This document shows positions 6,529-8,137 of a stretch of DNA of 8,137 nt, in pieces. The position numbers and the translations under genes were made by a program. The notes beneath the pieces were generated by a model. The model saw nothing but the letters and a program-made list of their open reading frames with translations, was not told the DNA's origin and did not search any database. Source of the stretch: Fimbriimonadaceae bacterium (lineage in GTDB: Bacteria > Armatimonadota > Fimbriimonadia > Fimbriimonadales > Fimbriimonadaceae); the NCBI GenBank assembly GCA_020851885.1, contig JADZBW010000051.1, positions 1 to 8,137 on the forward strand, in the 5' to 3' direction. Position 1 is the stretch's first letter. Each line of letters begins with the position of its first letter.

Positions 6529-6744
6529 CCCACAATCAGTTTCGGCAGGCAACAATACGGGCTTTAGGGCTCAAACTTGGCAATCTACTTGAGGTTTTGA
6601 ATTCCTGAACCTGCCGCACCCGCAATTGTTGAAATTCGCAGGGAATTCACGACCCGGTCGCTCGCCTAAGTCGCTTATCGCCAGATCGAAGGCAACGCAA
6701 ATTGCGTGAACGACTTCTCGGATGGGCAACACTAACTCGTTGAG
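6529..6744. promoter_or_regulatory. Divergent intergenic region between flgF and the DUF2330 gene
   Basis: Both flanking genes point outward, so this 216-base stretch should hold both promoters. Visible elements are a 13-base palindrome (6695-6707) and GAATTCC (6599-6605) inverted against GGAATTC (6642-6648). On the minus strand TAGATT at 6582-6587 is a weak candidate -10 box about 54 bases before flgF, with a poor TTCAGG -35 about 16 bases upstream. GGCGATAA at 6675-6682 differs by one base from the sigma-28 -10 consensus but has no matching -35. I make no firm promoter call. Confidence 0.35.
6695..6707. repeat. 13-base palindrome, possible operator
   Basis: ACGCAA and TTGCGT flank a single central base, a perfect 6-base dyad, 37 bases before the start of the DUF2330 gene. 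Its size and symmetry fit a dimeric repressor or activator site. No regulator is known from this window, and a chance match is possible. Confidence 0.3.
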
Positions 6745-8076
6745 ATGGCAATCGCCCGACTTTGGTTCATCCTGACGCTCCTGGGATCCCTTTGCGTCAA
6801 CGCACTTGCCGATGGGACCTACTTCGGAAATGGGTCGGGCCCCACGCAGGATGTGGTGGAAATCAAACCGACGATTCCCTTCCAGCGCGCGGTCCTCAAG
6901 TTCGACGGTCGCGAGGAAATCATGTTGGTCGAATCAACCCTGGATGCTCCTTCCGGCACCTATGGATGGGTCATCCCATTGCCGACTCGCCCGAGCTACG
7001 TCAAAGCGGTTAACCCAGCCTACATCGAACAGAGTTTTGGGTTGGTGAAACCGCCAATCCGCCATGCCGATGGAGACCCCCGTCCCTTACTCGCCTTGGC
7101 GACACTCTTCGCCGTTATTGTGCTCACCAGTGGCTTGCGTCACCGTAAGCGAGAACTCGGGACGAGGATACTCTTCTTCGCCCTGGAAGCGGCGATCGCC
7201 CCAATTCTCTACTTCATCTTCTTCACGAACCACTTCTTCAATCCACAAACCGAAGACGCAAGGGCTTCGGCCGCGATCCCCAAAAATTCGGCTGAGAAGT
7301 CGGTCGATGTAGAGTCACTTGGCACCATCGGGTCGTATGAAGTCTCCGTTGTATCCGGCGAAACCGGTAAACCGATTCTCGATTGGCTCAAGGACCACAA
7401 GTTGATTGCCGGGGATGAAGCCCAGCCAATCATCGAGACCTATGCCAGGGAAGGATGGTGCTTCCTTGCGGCGGAGATTCGAAAGTCCGAAACCGGCCCC
7501 TATCCGCCCCACCCGTTGAAAGCCGTGTTCGATGCGGATCGGTTGATCTACCCGATGCGGCTCACGGGCGTTCAAGACGATCCCTTGCACTTGGAGTTGC
7601 TGGTTGTCTCGAATCGTGAGGCAAAAGTCGAAGGTATGGAAGCCTGGGCATGCGACAACAGGGACCTGATCATTTCAGTTGGCCAGATGGATGATCGAGA
7701 TAGAGAAATCTACGCCGATTGGCGATCCGGGCAGTACGCCATGGCGAAGCAGAACCAAGTGTGGACCTACCTCCGTGGCGAATTTGAGCCGAGCCAAATG
7801 CAAAGGGATTTTGCTGTGGACTGGAAACAGATGACCCGTTATGAGGCGGAAGTCTGGGATCGGGAAGTGGCGATCAATCAGGCGATGGGCATCGCGGCCG
7901 TTTATCTTGCCATCGCCTCTTTGACAATCGGCTTCATACTGGTGTGCCTCAAGAGCCTGACCGATGCCAAATTCGCTTTCGGTGCGATCCTCGCACTCGC
8001 CCTTGCGATCTATGGCGGGTCCTGGTGGTATGCGGGCATCAAAGTGGTGGATTCAACGTACTCCCGAAACCAATAG
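6745..8076 (+). CDS. DUF2330 domain protein with four membrane helices
   Basis: The function of this family is not known to me. The 443-residue protein starts with a signal peptide or N-terminal helix (about 5-22, ending ALADG). The DUF2330-like pattern follows: DGTYFGNG, IPFQRAVLKFDGREEIMLVE, and GTYGWVIPLPTRPSYVKAVN at about 71-90. The domain resumes at about 192-290 with LGTIGSYEVSVVSGE, ILDWLKDH, YAREGWCFLAAEI, and FDADRLIYPMRLT. Two hydrophobic helices (about 114-130 and 141-163) interrupt the domain between its two parts, with a basic turn (RHRKRELG) between them. Two more lie at about 378-401 and 410-430 near the C-terminus. The large segments should lie outside the cytoplasm. It is transcribed away from the flagellar genes and nothing ties it to motility except position. 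The ATG at 6745 lacks a strong ribosome site, but no better in-frame start was seen. Confidence 0.85.
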   Translation: MAIARLWFILTLLGSLCVNALADGTYFGNGSGPTQDVVEIKPTIPFQRAVLKFDGREEIMLVESTLDAPSGTYGWVIPLPTRPSYVKAVNPAYIEQSFGLVKPPIRHADGDPRPLLALATLFAVIVLTSGLRHRKRELGTRILFFALEAAIAPILYFIFFTNHFFNPQTEDARASAAIPKNSAEKSVDVESLGTIGSYEVSVVSGETGKPILDWLKDHKLIAGDEAQPIIETYAREGWCFLAAEIRKSETGPYPPHPLKAVFDADRLIYPMRLTGVQDDPLHLELLVVSNREAKVEGMEAWACDNRDLIISVGQMDDRDREIYADWRSGQYAMAKQNQVWTYLRGEFEPSQMQRDFAVDWKQMTRYEAEVWDREVAINQAMGIAAVYLAIASLTIGFILVCLKSLTDAKFAFGAILALALAIYGGSWWYAGIKVVDSTYSRNQ

Positions 8077-8137
8077 GACCCGGAACTCACGCGAGGCGGT
8101 TTCGGTTGGTCCATTCATGCGCGATTTGGAAGCTGGC
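8077..8137. other. Right-end sequence after the DUF2330 gene, no gene assigned
   Basis: The last 61 bases hold no supportable gene. An ATG at 8117 opens a plus-strand frame of seven codons to the edge, with only a poor ribosome site. GGACC (8077-8081) and GGTCC (8108-8112) are inverted, but the loop is 26 bases and no T run follows, so no terminator is called. Confidence 0.3.

Noticed and set aside
6529..6555. Upstream TTG start for flgF at 6555
   Set aside because: The added nine residues do not resemble FlgF, whose family begins at the ATG at 6528.
6578..6592. Sigma-54-like sequence TGGCAATCTACTTGA on the plus strand
   Set aside because: Spacing to TTG fits, but the near-invariant GC at -12 is GA here and the C of the -24 box is replaced, so it is not a credible site.
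6675..6682. Sigma-28-like -10 box GGCGATAA on the minus strand upstream of flgF
   Set aside because: It has one mismatch to the consensus but no TAAA-type -35 at the right spacing and lies about 147 bases before the start; kept only as a note.
8077..8137. Terminator or new gene at the right end
   Set aside because: The only inverted repeat is 5 bases with a long loop and no T run, and the seven-codon frame is too short to judge.

Overview
The window holds the rod, P/L-ring and hook-junction part of a flagellar gene cluster on the minus strand. It covers roughly positions 1 to 6528 and breaks off inside flgK at the left edge. One unrelated-looking gene for a DUF2330 membrane protein lies on the plus strand at the right (6745-8076). 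No RNA genes, mobile elements or CRISPR arrays were seen.

The genome looks like a moderately GC-rich bacterium. The presence of flgA, flgH and flgI means a flagellum with periplasmic P and outer-membrane L rings, so the cell should be a diderm. The divergence of the proteins and the DUF2330 neighbour (a family I associate with Actinobacteria, Armatimonadota, Planctomycetes and Myxococcota) make a non-proteobacterial diderm likely. Armatimonadota (Fimbriimonas-like) is my best guess, but it is a guess from style and not proven by any marker here.

Layout, in transcription order on the minus strand: flgF (proximal rod), a 174-base structured intergenic region, flgG (distal rod), flgA (P-ring chaperone), flgH (L ring), flgI (P ring), flgJ (rod-binding domain only), a flgN-like export chaperone, and flgK (first hook-filament junction protein, 3' end missing). 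From flgG onward the genes are separated by 17 bases or fewer, or overlap by ATGA, which implies one translationally coupled operon. The order follows assembly: rod, then rings, then the FlgK chaperone beside its cargo. flgL would be expected just beyond the left edge.

The divergent 216-base region 6529-6744 must carry the promoters for flgF and for the DUF2330 gene. No confident promoter could be read there. The most unusual points are the hairpin-rich flgF-flgG spacer, a roughly 48-residue insertion at the N-terminus of mature FlgI, an FlgH without a lipobox cysteine, and a DUF2330 protein interrupted by a pair of membrane helices.
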